Shown here: positions 26,220-35,593 of the stretch, piece by piece
Position numbering within the stretch: position 1 is the first letter of the stretch
Layout of the letters: each line of letters starts with the position of its first letter
NCBI GenBank assembly: GCA_963838205.1
Contig: CAWIQF010000020.1
Span: 62,001 to 126,000 of the forward strand
DNA from: CAIVVT01 sp963838205
GTDB taxonomy: Bacteria; Acidobacteriota; Terriglobia; Bryobacterales; Bryobacteraceae
Reading direction: 5' to 3'
Length of the DNA: 64,000 nt
Made by a program: the position numbers and the translations under genes
The notes under the pieces: generated by a model
What the model saw: the letters and a program-made list of their open reading frames with translations, nothing else
The model's database searches: none
Told to the model about the DNA's origin: nothing

Positions 26220-28721
26220 GTGCCGGGCCGCGCTATTTGTCTTCCGCTTGCCGCCGCCTTCGCGCTGGCGGGGCTGCTCACGGCCCCGCTGCCGGCGGCG
26301 CGCTCGGATGCCGTGCTCTCGGGACAGGTGGTCGACGAGAACGGCGCCCCGGTCGGTGGCGCGAAGGTCACACTGCGCACGGCAGGCGCGTCCGGTGCTC
26401 CTCTCCTCCAGACCACCACGGATCCGGCCGGCCGCTTTCTGGCCCGCCTCCCCGCCGCCGGCACATATCTATTGGACGTCCAGCACCAGGGCTTCTTCGA
26501 ACTGCGGGATCGCAGTATCGCCCTCGAGGTTTCCACCGCCCTCACGTTTGTGTTGAACCCAATCCGCGAAGTGTTTCAAACCCTGGACGTCGACGGAACT
26601 CCTTCGCCCGTCGACCTCGATGAGATTCACCGCGACGAGCAACTCACAGGCACCGAAATCAACGACGTGCCCTTCCGCTCGAGCAACAGCCTGCGCAACG
26701 CGCTCCAGCTCATGCCGAGCGTCCTTGAAGATCAGAGCGGCGCCCTGCATTTTGCCGGCGGCGCGGAGAACCAGACGCTATACACGCTGAACGGGTTCGA
26801 CATCGGCGATCCCGTCACCGGGCGGCTGAATACGCAGATGGGCCTGGACGGTGTGCAGTCCATCCAGTTCCTCACCGGCCGCTATTCGCCCGAATTTGGG
26901 AAAGGCTCCTCGGGCGTTCTGTCCCTGAAGACCGACAACGGCTCCGATCAATTCCGCTTCGATACGACCAACTTCGTTCCCGGGCTCGACACGCACAGCG
27001 GCATCCACATGGGCGGATGGACGCCGCGCGTCGTCGTCTCCGGACCCATCTGGAAGGGCCACGCCTGGTTCGCCGACGACTTCGACTTTCAATACTCCAT
27101 CCACTGGGTTAACGGCCTGCCCAAAGGGCAGAACTCGCAAACCGGCTGGCAGGGCGCCAACGTGCTGCACACCCAGGTGAATCTGAGTCCGGTCAACATC
27201 GTCTTCGCCGACTTCCTGGTCAATCAAGCCAATCAGAGCCGTTTCGGGCTCGGCGTCCTCGACCCCGTTTCCACGACCACCACCGACCGCTCCAGCGAAT
27301 ACTTCTGGAGTCTGAAGGACCAGATCTACTTCGGCCATGGCGCGCTCATCGAGTTGGGCGTCGCACAGAACCGCTTCGAACTGCGCCAGTTCCCGCAAGG
27401 CGACGCACTGTACGTCATTTCGCCGGAAGGCCGCAGCGGCAACTACTTCGTCGATTCGTCGCAACGCTCGCGCCGCGATCAGATCCTCGTCGACGCATTT
27501 TTGCCCCACTTCAAGGCCGCCGGCGTGCACCAGATCAAGGCCGGCGTCGGCCTCGACCGTCTGAACTACGATGCCGGCTACCAGCGCACCGGCTATGAAC
27601 AACTCGGCGTGGCGGACCAACTGCTGTCGAGCACGGTGTTCGAGGGCAGCGGCCAGTTCCGCCGGCCGAATCTCGAACAGTCGTCTTATGTGCTTGACGA
27701 CTGGCGTCCGCGCGAGAACGTCCAGATCCAGGCGGGCCTGCGCGAGGACTGGGACGAACTGGTGCGCCGCGCCGGCTTCGGTCCGCGCGTGTCGGCCTCC
27801 TGGTCGCCTTCGGCTTCGGGCCGCACCAAGCTCTCTGCCGGCTATGCGATCACTTACGACGCCTCGCCCCTGGCGCTGTTCAGCCAGCCGCTCGACCAGT
27901 ATTCCGTCACCACTCGCTTTAACCCCGACGGCACTCTGGCCGGCCCCCCCGCGGCTATTCGGTTCAGCATCCCCTATGGGCATCTCAAGCCTCCGCGAAG
28001 CACGAATTGGAGCTCCACTTTCGACCAGCGGCTGCCCCACAAGATGTACCTTGCCGTCAACTACCTCCGGCGCACCGGAACCGATGGCTTCAGCTATCTC
28101 CCCGCCACATCGCCAGGATCATCCATTGAGGAACCTATCACCCCCTTGCCGGTGCCGGTCTCGAACGAGCTCTTCGTTCTCACCAACTCGCGCCGCGATC
28201 AATACCAATCCGCCCAGGTGAGCCTGCGCCAGAATCTGGGCGGCCAATTCGAGTGGTTCGCCAGCTACACCCGCTCCCGCGCCACTTCCAACGCCGTTCT
28301 CGACATCAAAGTCGACCAGGTGACGCAGGTGCTGGACAACTACGGTCCGATGCCCTGGGACGCGCCCGACCGGTTCCTCGCCTGGGCCTACATGCCACTG
28401 CCGCTGAAGAACTGGTTCGCCTCCGTGCTGTGCGACGCGCGCACCGGCTTCCCCTACTCCATCGTCGACCAGACCGGCCTGGTTCAAGGTGCCGTGAATT
28501 CGCAACGCTACCCGTTCAATTTCGATTTAAATGTCTATCTGGAGCGCCGATTCACCTTTCGCGGCCGCCGTTTCGCGCTTCGGGGCGGCATCAACAACAT
28601 CACCAACAGCGGCAATCCGACCGCGGTTTACAATGTCCTCGGCGCGCCGGCCTTCGGGCAGTTCCTGGGCCGCGAAGGACGCCATGTCCAGGTGCGCATC
28701 CGCTTTTTCGGACGCTCCTGA
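26220..28721 (+). CDS. TonB-dependent receptor-like outer-membrane protein with N-terminal carboxypeptidase-like domain
   Basis: 833 residues, GTG start, signal peptide to about residue 28. A carboxypeptidase-regulatory-like beta sandwich (LSGQVVDENGAPVGGAKVTL) occupies ~32-115. A plug-like region follows (NSLRNALQLMPSVL, LYTLNGFDIGDP) and then a long run of amphipathic strands to the C-terminus, which ends in aromatic RIRFFGRS. This is the Oar/OmpA-like TonB receptor layout typical of Acidobacteriota. Its ligand is unknown; nearby amylase and phosphorylase genes point weakly to oligosaccharides. The 168-base gap to the shell gene holds no recognised signal. Confidence 0.8.
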   Translation: MPGRAICLPLAAAFALAGLLTAPLPAARSDAVLSGQVVDENGAPVGGAKVTLRTAGASGAPLLQTTTDPAGRFLARLPAAGTYLLDVQHQGFFELRDRSIALEVSTALTFVLNPIREVFQTLDVDGTPSPVDLDEIHRDEQLTGTEINDVPFRSSNSLRNALQLMPSVLEDQSGALHFAGGAENQTLYTLNGFDIGDPVTGRLNTQMGLDGVQSIQFLTGRYSPEFGKGSSGVLSLKTDNGSDQFRFDTTNFVPGLDTHSGIHMGGWTPRVVVSGPIWKGHAWFADDFDFQYSIHWVNGLPKGQNSQTGWQGANVLHTQVNLSPVNIVFADFLVNQANQSRFGLGVLDPVSTTTTDRSSEYFWSLKDQIYFGHGALIELGVAQNRFELRQFPQGDALYVISPEGRSGNYFVDSSQRSRRDQILVDAFLPHFKAAGVHQIKAGVGLDRLNYDAGYQRTGYEQLGVADQLLSSTVFEGSGQFRRPNLEQSSYVLDDWRPRENVQIQAGLREDWDELVRRAGFGPRVSASWSPSASGRTKLSAGYAITYDASPLALFSQPLDQYSVTTRFNPDGTLAGPPAAIRFSIPYGHLKPPRSTNWSSTFDQRLPHKMYLAVNYLRRTGTDGFSYLPATSPGSSIEEPITPLPVPVSNELFVLTNSRRDQYQSAQVSLRQNLGGQFEWFASYTRSRATSNAVLDIKVDQVTQVLDNYGPMPWDAPDRFLAWAYMPLPLKNWFASVLCDARTGFPYSIVDQTGLVQGAVNSQRYPFNFDLNVYLERRFTFRGRRFALRGGINNITNSGNPTAVYNVLGAPAFGQFLGREGRHVQVRIRFFGRS

Positions 28722-28853
28722 CGCCGCTTCTTCTCACGGCCGGAGGGCGTCGCACACTTTAATGGCTCCAACCGGCTGAGAATTATGGCCCCTGTAGCAC
28801 CACTCTCATACTTAGCGAGTACTTTGAAATAAGAGCACTCAGCTCTATAACCT

Positions 28854-31409
28854 ATGCCACGCGTCTTCAGCTTTCACGTTTCCCCTTGTCTTCCGCCGGC
28901 CTTGAAGTGCCTGAACGAGCTTTCCCTGAACCTGCGCTGGTGCTGGGACCATCCCACCATCGAGCTTTTTCGGGGCATCGACCCGGACCTCTGGGAGCAG
29001 ACCGGCCACAACCCGCGGCTGATGTTCGGCCGCATCGACCAGCGGCGACTCGCCGCGCTGGCCGTGGATGAGGCGTTCCTGGCCCAGATGGAGCGCGCCA
29101 AGGCCAGTCTCGACGAATACCTCTCCGGCCAAGGCTGGTTTCCGCGCGCCCATCCCGAAGCGATGGGACTCGTCGCCGCGTACTTCTCCGCCGAGTTCGG
29201 GCTGACCGAGTGCATTCCCAACTACGCCGGCGGCCTCGGCATCCTGGCCGGCGATGACCTCAAGTCCGCCAGCGACCTCGGTCTGCCGCTGGTCGGAGTC
29301 GGCTTGCTGTACCAGGGCGGCTACTTCCGCCAGTACCTCAACGCCGATGGCTGGCAGCAGGAGACCTATCCGATCAACGATTTCCACAATCTGCCCCTGC
29401 AGCCGCTCGAGGACAAGGACGGCGAGCCGCTGATGGTCCAGGTCAGCTTCCCCGGCCGCCCCGTCTTCGCCCGCATCTGGCAGGTCCAGGTCGGGCGCAT
29501 CCCGCTCTACCTTCTCGACACGAATGTGGTCCGCAACTCCGCCGACGACCGCCGCATCACCGGCGCGCTGTACGGCGGCGACCGCGAGCTGCGCATCCAG
29601 CAGGAAATCGTCCTGGGCATCGGCGGGTTGCGCGCCCTGAAAACGCTCGGCATCAACCCGACGGTCTGCCATATGAACGAAGGCCATTCGGCCTTTCTCG
29701 GCCTGGAGCGCACCCGCGTGTTGATGGAAGAGCAGAATCTGCCCTACTTTGAGGCGCGCCAGATCGCCGCCGCGGGCAACGTGTTCACCACGCACACCCC
29801 CGTTCCGGCAGGCTTCGACCGCTTTGACACCTGGCTCATGGAGAAGTACTTCCGCGACTACGCCGGCCAGCTCAGCCTGAGCTTTGAACAACTGCTCGGC
29901 ATCGGGCGGCAGAACCCTCGCGATGCGGGCGAGCCCTTCAACATGGCCTTCCTGGCCGCGCGCCTCAGTTCCTGCACCAACGCCGTGAGCCGCCTGCACG
30001 GCGAGGTGACGCGCAAAATGGCTCAACCCATGTGGGCTGGCTACCCGCTCTCCGAAGTGCCGATCGGTTACGTCACCAACGGCATCCATGCGCGCACCTG
30101 GACCTCGATGGAGATGAGCCGGCTGCTCGACCGCTATCTCGGCCCGCGCTGGGCGGACGAGCCCAGCAACCACGCCCTGTGGGAGCGCATCGGCCGCATT
30201 CCGGACCAGGAACTGTGGCGGGTTCACCAGATCCGCCGCGAGCGCCTGATCGGGTATGCCCGCGCCCGGCTGGCCACCCAGATCCGGCAGCGCGGCGGCT
30301 CCGGCTCCGATGTCTCCATCGCCGACGACGTCCTGGCCTCGGAAACCCTGACCATCGGCTTCGCGCGCCGCTTTGCCACCTATAAGCGCGCCACGCTGTT
30401 GCTGCGCGATCCGGCCCGTTTCAAAAGGATCCTGACCAACCCTCAACGCCCGGTGCAAATGCTCTTTGCCGGCAAGGCCCACCCGCATGACAATGCCGGC
30501 AAGGACCTGATTCAACAGGTGGTTCACTTCGCCCGCGATCCCGAAATTCGCGACCATATCGTGTTCCTGGAGAATTACGACATCTCCGTGGCCCGCTATC
30601 TCGTCCAGGGCTGCGACGTATGGCTCAACACGCCCCGCCGGCCCAACGAGGCCAGCGGGACCAGCGGCATGAAACTGCTGCCCAACGGCGGTTTGAATCT
30701 CTCGATTCTCGACGGTTGGTGGGACGAGGCCTACACGCCGGAGGTTGGCTGGGCCATCGGCAGCGGCGAGGAATACGCCGACGAGAACTACCAGGACGAT
30801 GTCGAGTCGCGGGCACTCTATCACCTGCTGGAACACGAGGTCGTGCCGCTGTTCTACGACCGTGACTCTCAGGGCATCCCGCGCGGCTGGATCGCCAAAA
30901 TGAAGGCTTCCATGGGGAAGCTCACACCGGTTTTCAACACCAGCCGGATGGTCGCCGAGTACGCCGAGAAGTTCTATATTCCCGCGCACGAACGCCACTT
31001 GCGCCTGGCCGCGGAACATGGCAAACGCGTCTACCAACTGGTTGAATGGCGCAAGCGTCTGCGCGCCCACGGCTCGGAGGTGAAGATTACGGACATCTCG
31101 AGCGAACATCCCGCCGATGTGGTCGTCGGCTCGAAGTTCAAGGTCACGGCCCGGATTGTGCTGGGCGGCGTCGTCCCCGGCGACGTGCAGGTCCAGCTCT
31201 ACTACGGCAACGTCAACTCCGAGGGCCGGATCGTCGCTGGCGAAACGGCCGGCATGAGTCTGGCCCAATCGACCGGCCCGGATTACACTTACCAGGGCGA
31301 AGTGGAGTGCCAGGATAGCGGCTCCTGCGGCTTCACGGTCCGGGTGATTCCCTTGAACGCGGACGCCATCCTGCCGTACGAACTGCCGTGGATCGTCTGG
31401 GCCGAATAA
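28854..31409 (+). CDS. glgP: Alpha-glucan (glycogen/maltodextrin) phosphorylase, GT35
   Basis: 851 residues of the shorter archaeal/bacterial phosphorylase type. The N-terminal DUF3417 region (ELSLNLRWCWDHP, LWEQTGHNP) and the catalytic core follow in order. The pyridoxal phosphate site lies around ASGTSGMK, where the Lys binds PLP, preceded by RRPNEASG. HMNEGHSAF and RFATYKRA are family marks. It releases glucose-1-phosphate from glycogen or maltodextrins with phosphate. The last ~110 residues are a beta domain. With the secreted GH13 gene upstream it may complete an alpha-glucan route. Confidence 0.93.
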   Translation: MPRVFSFHVSPCLPPALKCLNELSLNLRWCWDHPTIELFRGIDPDLWEQTGHNPRLMFGRIDQRRLAALAVDEAFLAQMERAKASLDEYLSGQGWFPRAHPEAMGLVAAYFSAEFGLTECIPNYAGGLGILAGDDLKSASDLGLPLVGVGLLYQGGYFRQYLNADGWQQETYPINDFHNLPLQPLEDKDGEPLMVQVSFPGRPVFARIWQVQVGRIPLYLLDTNVVRNSADDRRITGALYGGDRELRIQQEIVLGIGGLRALKTLGINPTVCHMNEGHSAFLGLERTRVLMEEQNLPYFEARQIAAAGNVFTTHTPVPAGFDRFDTWLMEKYFRDYAGQLSLSFEQLLGIGRQNPRDAGEPFNMAFLAARLSSCTNAVSRLHGEVTRKMAQPMWAGYPLSEVPIGYVTNGIHARTWTSMEMSRLLDRYLGPRWADEPSNHALWERIGRIPDQELWRVHQIRRERLIGYARARLATQIRQRGGSGSDVSIADDVLASETLTIGFARRFATYKRATLLLRDPARFKRILTNPQRPVQMLFAGKAHPHDNAGKDLIQQVVHFARDPEIRDHIVFLENYDISVARYLVQGCDVWLNTPRRPNEASGTSGMKLLPNGGLNLSILDGWWDEAYTPEVGWAIGSGEEYADENYQDDVESRALYHLLEHEVVPLFYDRDSQGIPRGWIAKMKASMGKLTPVFNTSRMVAEYAEKFYIPAHERHLRLAAEHGKRVYQLVEWRKRLRAHGSEVKITDISSEHPADVVVGSKFKVTARIVLGGVVPGDVQVQLYYGNVNSEGRIVAGETAGMSLAQSTGPDYTYQGEVECQDSGSCGFTVRVIPLNADAILPYELPWIVWAE

Positions 31410-31502
31410 TCGGCCCGGGCAGGGCCTGACTTACGTCCGGAACCCAGACGCAATCGGTAATCCGAAACGCCGGGAGACTCCTGGTGACCGCCTGATGGCC
31501 GC

Positions 31503-32622
31503 TCAGGATTTCGCGGCTGGACGCGTGGCGCTGAGAATTCCGGCGACGGCGTGGGCCATGTCGAGTGTGGATGCGGAGCCGCCCATGTCGTAGGTCCTCA
31601 CCCGGCCCTCGGCGACCACCTGGGCCACGGCCTGGTGGATGGCGCGGGCTACGGGTTGTTCGCCTAGCCAGTCGGCCATCATCATGGCGGCGAGGATGGT
31701 GGCAATGGGATTCACTTTGTACAGGCCCGCGTACTTCGGGGCGGAGCCGTGGGTGGGTTCGAAGACCGCGTAGCCGGTCCCGATGTTGCCGCTGTAGGCG
31801 AAGCCCATGCCGCCGACCATTTGGGCGCAGAGGTCGGAGAGGATGTCGCCGAACAGGTTAGTCGTTACGATCACTTCGTAGCTGGCCGGGTTCTTGAGCA
31901 GCCACATGCAAATGGCGTCCACGTTGGCCGTGTCGAACTGGATCTGCGGGTACCGGCGCGCGACCTCCTGGGCAGCTTCGAGGAACACCCCGTCGGTGGC
32001 CCGGAGGACGTTGGCCTTGTGCACCGCGGTCACCTTGCGGCGGTTGTTTTTGAGCGCGTATTCAAAGGCCGCTTCGACAATCCGCAGCGACGCCTTGCGC
32101 GTGATGCTGCGAATGGAGATGGCGGCATCGGCCGGGATGCGGGCCATGCCAGGCTCCTGGAAGAAGACCGCGGGGACCTGGGGAAACTCGACGCCGACAT
32201 ACATGCCCTCCGTGTTTTCGCGGAAGACGACGATGTCGATGTTGTCGCGATAATTGAGCGGGTTGCCTGGAAACGCGCAGCACGGGCGCAGGCAGACGTA
32301 CAGGTCCAACTGTTGGCGCATGCGCACGATGGGACTGCGATAGACCAGGCCGCGGCCTTGCAATTCGGGAGCCAGCTCCACGGCCCGCGTCCTTCACCGG
32401 CTTGGACGTGATGGCGCCGAAGAAGGCGCAGTCGGTGCTTTTCAGCAGGTCGAGTGTGCGCGGCGGGAGCGCGTCGCCTTCCTGGCGCCAGAACTCCCAG
32501 CCGATGTCTCCGTGGATGTAATCGGCCTCGAATCCCGCCGCGTCGAGAACGATGCGCGCGGCTTGGCAGACTTCCGTGCCGATGCCGTCTCCCGGCAGCC
32601 AGGCGATGCGGTGTTTCTTCAT
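31503..32622 (-). pseudogene. Isocitrate/isopropylmalate dehydrogenase-family gene with a single frameshift
   Basis: Two reading frames join into one 372-residue protein. The first frame, from ATG 32622, begins MKKHRIAWLPGDGIGTEV and runs to about VKDA. The second continues with SPIVRMRQQLDLYVCLRP, FRENTEGMYVG, TTNLFGDILSD and GSAPKYAGLYKVNP. The break is one extra G in a GGG run on the minus strand (plus 32384-32386); removing it restores VKDAAVELAPEL. The wording around the substrate Arg residues and APKYAG resembles isocitrate or homoisocitrate dehydrogenase more than LeuB. It ends the cluster begun at 35345, 14 bases after the LeuD-like gene. Confidence 0.8.
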
Positions 32623-32636
32623 GGGGCGATCCAGGC

Positions 32637-33149
32637 TCAGGCGGCGTGCTTCTTCTTGAGATAGGGGATCAGGCCGCCGGCGTTCAACAACTCCACCGCC
32701 CGCGGGTCGAGCGCGGCCGCTTTGCAGGCCGGGCCCGCGGGCAATTTGCGGATGCTGCCGCCGGCCAGGTCGATCTCGATCTCGTCGCCCGCGTTCAATA
32801 GGTCCGGCGCTTCCGACGAGACGATCACGGGCAAGCCGAGATTGATCGAGTTGCGATAGAAAATGCGGGCGAACGACGGCGCGATGACTGCGCCAACGCC
32901 GGCGAATTTCAGCGCCGCCGCGGCCTGCTCGCGACTCGACCCGCAGCCGAAGTTTTTGCCGGCGAGAATAATGTCGCCAGGCCGCAGGGACGCGCGGATT
33001 TCGGGGAAGGAGAGCTCGAAGAGATGCTCGGCGGTCTTCTCGCGGTCGGTGACGTTCAGGTAGCGGCCGGGGTAGATGATGTCGGTATCGATATTCTCGC
33101 CGAGTTTGGCCGCGATGCGGCCGCGCAATATCAAGCTGTCGCCAGGCAT
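32637..33149 (-). CDS. LeuD-like small subunit of an aconitase-family hydrolyase
   Basis: 170 residues, the swivel domain of a two-subunit aconitase-type enzyme. NIDTDIIYPGRYLNV, KNFGCGSSREQAA and FARIFYRNSINLGLP are the standard motifs. ATG 33149 has AAAGGAGG upstream and overlaps the large-subunit gene by 19 bases, so the two are translationally linked. The substrate-recognition loop after PGR reads YLNV (residues 30-33). I cannot assign isopropylmalate, homoaconitate or dimethylmaleate from this loop alone, so no leuD symbol is given. Confidence 0.88.
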   Translation of the reverse strand: MPGDSLILRGRIAAKLGENIDTDIIYPGRYLNVTDREKTAEHLFELSFPEIRASLRPGDIILAGKNFGCGSSREQAAAALKFAGVGAVIAPSFARIFYRNSINLGLPVIVSSEAPDLLNAGDEIEIDLAGGSIRKLPAGPACKAAALDPRAVELLNAGGLIPYLKKKHAA

Positions 33150-34426
33150 GCAGGCGCCTCCTTTACGATCGATTCGGGATGGGCCAGCCGGCCCGCGATG
33201 GCCGAGGCGGCGACGACGGCGGGACTGGCCAGAAACACTCTGGAATCCTTGCTGCCCATGCGGCCCAGGAAGTTGCGGTTGGTCGAGGAGACGCAAGTCT
33301 CCCCGGCGGCGATGATGCCCTGGTGCACCCCAACGCAAGGTCCGCAGCCCGGCGGATTCACCATCGCACCCGCCCGGATCAGCGTCTCCAGGTAGCCCAG
33401 CCGCATGGCCTCGAGATAGATCTGCTGCGAGGCCGGGATCACGATGAGGCGCGTGCGCGGGTGGACCTGGCGGCCCTTAACGATGCGCGCGGCAATTTCG
33501 AAATCCTCCAGCCGGCCGTTGGTGCAACTGCCGAGCACGGCCTGCTCGACCGGTACTTCGCCCAGCTCCGAGAGCGGCTTGACGTTGTCCACGCTGTGCG
33601 GGCAGGCGATCTGCGGTTCCGGCACGTCGGCTGCCAAGTCAATGTGCAGGATCCGCTCGTAGACCGCGTCCGGATCGGGCGCGATGCTCTCGATCGGACG
33701 CCCGGCGCGCGGGCGCAAGTACTCGAGCAGCGGCTCGTCCACCGGCGTGAAAGCCACCTTCGCGCCCATCTCCATCGAGAGATTGGCGAGCACCATGCGC
33801 GAGGCCACGCTGAGGTTGCGGATGGCCGGGCCGTCGAATTCCACTGCGCGGTAATCGGCTCCGTCGGCGCCGAGCTTTCCGATGATATGCAGGATCAGGT
33901 CCTTGGCCGAGACCCAGGGGCGGAATTCGCCTTCCACCAGGATCCGCAGCGTGGACGGCACTTTGAACCACAGGCTGCCCTCGGTCCAAACGCCGGCCAT
34001 TTCCGTCGCGCCAATGCCGGTGGCGAATGCCCCGAACGCGCCGTGCGTCGTTGTGTGGGAATCGGTGCCCACAACGACCATGCCGGGCAGGACGTGGCCG
34101 TGCTCGGCCAGCACCTGGTGACAGATGCCGCCGCGGCCGACGTCGTAGAAATTGGCGATGCCCTGCGCGCGCACGAATTCGCGCACGGCCTTGTGCGTGG
34201 TGGCCGTCTTCTCCGATTCGGCCGGCACGCGGTGGTCGAAAATGATGACGATCTTTGCGGCGTCCCAGACCTTGGGAACGCCGATCTCGGCGAAGCTCTT
34301 GCGCACCAGGTCGGCGTTCTCGTGGGACATGGCCAGGTTGACTTGGGCGACGACGATATCATCCGGCGACACGCGCTCGCGCCCGGCGGCGCGGGCCAGG
34401 ATCTTTTCCGCGATTGTCATTCCCAT
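33131..34426 (-). CDS. LeuC-like large subunit of an aconitase-family hydrolyase
   Basis: 431 residues, usual for the homoaconitase/isopropylmalate isomerase large subunit of the archaeal type. The three [4Fe-4S] cysteines are in GSCTNGR and in GCGPCVG. DSHTTTHGAFG and the active-site SSTNRNFLGRMG are present. ATG 34426 is set by GGAGG 7 bases upstream. With its small subunit it moves or adds water across a C=C bond in a branched dicarboxylic acid. The upstream neighbour, 10 bases away, is a C-C lyase, not leuA, which argues against plain leucine synthesis. Confidence 0.9.
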   Translation of the reverse strand: MGMTIAEKILARAAGRERVSPDDIVVAQVNLAMSHENADLVRKSFAEIGVPKVWDAAKIVIIFDHRVPAESEKTATTHKAVREFVRAQGIANFYDVGRGGICHQVLAEHGHVLPGMVVVGTDSHTTTHGAFGAFATGIGATEMAGVWTEGSLWFKVPSTLRILVEGEFRPWVSAKDLILHIIGKLGADGADYRAVEFDGPAIRNLSVASRMVLANLSMEMGAKVAFTPVDEPLLEYLRPRAGRPIESIAPDPDAVYERILHIDLAADVPEPQIACPHSVDNVKPLSELGEVPVEQAVLGSCTNGRLEDFEIAARIVKGRQVHPRTRLIVIPASQQIYLEAMRLGYLETLIRAGAMVNPPGCGPCVGVHQGIIAAGETCVSSTNRNFLGRMGSKDSRVFLASPAVVAASAIAGRLAHPESIVKEAPACLATA

Positions 34427-34436
34427 GAAAGACCTC

Positions 34437-35345
34437 CTACACGACTACTTCGGCTTTGCCGGGCAGGTATCGGTTTTCGAGTTCCCGGTACTCCGGCAGG
34501 CCCACGAAGGCGGTGTATTGCTTGAACGAGGAGAGGCGCTCGGTCTCGCCGGCCAGGATGCCGGTCGGCGAGCGGCGCAGGTCGGTGAAGAAATTCACGA
34601 GCGCCTTGTGGGCCACCATGATCGAGGCCACGGGGATGCTGACCCGGGCTACGCCCAGACGGGCCAGTTCGGGGATCGGAATCAGCTCGGTTTTCACGCC
34701 CGTCACGCCGTCCATCAGGTTGACCGACAGCAGGCCGTGGATCTCGCGCACGGCGCGCTCAATGTCGGTGCGCGTCCCGATGCCGTCGAGGAAGGCCATA
34801 TCGGCTCCGGCTTCCAGATACAGGTTGGCGCGCCGGATGGCTTCGTTCAGTCCGTGCACGGCGTAGGAGTCGGTGCGCGCGTTGATCACCAGATTCGACC
34901 CCAGGCGGCGGCGCGTGTCGGCCATCGCGCGGACCTTTCCGGCCATCTCCTCGGCGGAGATGACCTGCTTGCCTTCCATGTGGCCGCAACGCTTGGGGAA
35001 GACCTGGTCCTCGATGTTGACGCCGGCCGCGCCCATGCCGATCAGGCGTTCCGTGACGGCAGCGGCGTTGAGGGCGTTGCCGCCGCCAGTGTCGATGTCC
35101 GCCATCACCGGGATCCCCACGGCCCCAATGATGTGGGCCGTAATGTCCAGCACGTCCTTCATGTCCACCAGGCCGACGTCGGGCTGGCCGAGCAGGCTTC
35201 CGGCGAGCCCAAAGCCGCTCACCTGAATGGCTTCGAACCCCGCCGATTCGATGACTTTGGCGCTCAGCGCGTCATGACAACCGGGCGCCACCAGGGCCTG
35301 ACGGCGCTCGAGTGCGGCTCTCAAAATGGATGATCGATCCTGCAC
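34437..35345 (-). CDS. Isocitrate lyase/PEP mutase-superfamily C-C lyase
   Basis: 302 residues from GTG 35345, which has AGGAG ~10 bases upstream; the frame is open to 35495 but that part is not conserved. The PKRCGHMEGK motif (residues 117-126) is the lyase signature, with DIDTG (83-87) and IEDQ (111-114) as metal and substrate residues. This points to a methylisocitrate, dimethylmalate or related lyase (releasing pyruvate, glyoxylate or a short acid), not a PEP mutase, which carries EDKxxxKxNS. It is first in the four-gene cluster with the hydrolyase pair and a dehydrogenase. Confidence 0.85.
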   Translation of the reverse strand: MQDRSSILRAALERRQALVAPGCHDALSAKVIESAGFEAIQVSGFGLAGSLLGQPDVGLVDMKDVLDITAHIIGAVGIPVMADIDTGGGNALNAAAVTERLIGMGAAGVNIEDQVFPKRCGHMEGKQVISAEEMAGKVRAMADTRRRLGSNLVINARTDSYAVHGLNEAIRRANLYLEAGADMAFLDGIGTRTDIERAVREIHGLLSVNLMDGVTGVKTELIPIPELARLGVARVSIPVASIMVAHKALVNFFTDLRRSPTGILAGETERLSSFKQYTAFVGLPEYRELENRYLPGKAEVVV

Positions 35346-35593
35346 GAAATGATTGCTCCTTCCAGCCAAGACCATTCTAATACAACCATAAGGTCCGGTT
35401 ATCTGAAGAGGGCCCGGTTGCGTGGCGGCGGGGCGCGGCGGAGCCCCGCTGATGCGTCTCTCGAATTCCATCCGGATTTGAGCGACTCGAAGCACCCGCC
35501 AGCAAGTGGTGGGTCGTTGCCAGCACCGCGCAATGTGCGTTTAGGTGCCGTTTCCGCTCCACGTTACGCCTCCCGCGAGCGTCAACCGTGTAG

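Noticed and set aside
28824..28851. Promoter-like TTGAAA-16-TATAAC before glgP
   Set aside because: The predicted transcript start would fall after the glgP ATG at 28854, and no later in-frame start keeps the N-terminal domain.
28845..31268. 807-codon open frame on the minus strand
   Set aside because: It is the antisense shadow of glgP, which has all catalytic motifs; the frame is kept open by high GC.
31503..34426. Leucine operon leuCDB
   Set aside because: No leuA, an ICL-family lyase leads the cluster, and the dehydrogenase reads more like isocitrate dehydrogenase; left as LeuC/D-like.
34437..35345. PEP mutase (phosphonate synthesis)
   Set aside because: The KRCGH lyase motif replaces the EDKxxxKxNS motif of PEP mutases.
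35346..35495. Extension of the lyase frame upstream of GTG 35345
   Set aside because: The residues are low-complexity and not part of the fold; the ribosome site supports 35345.
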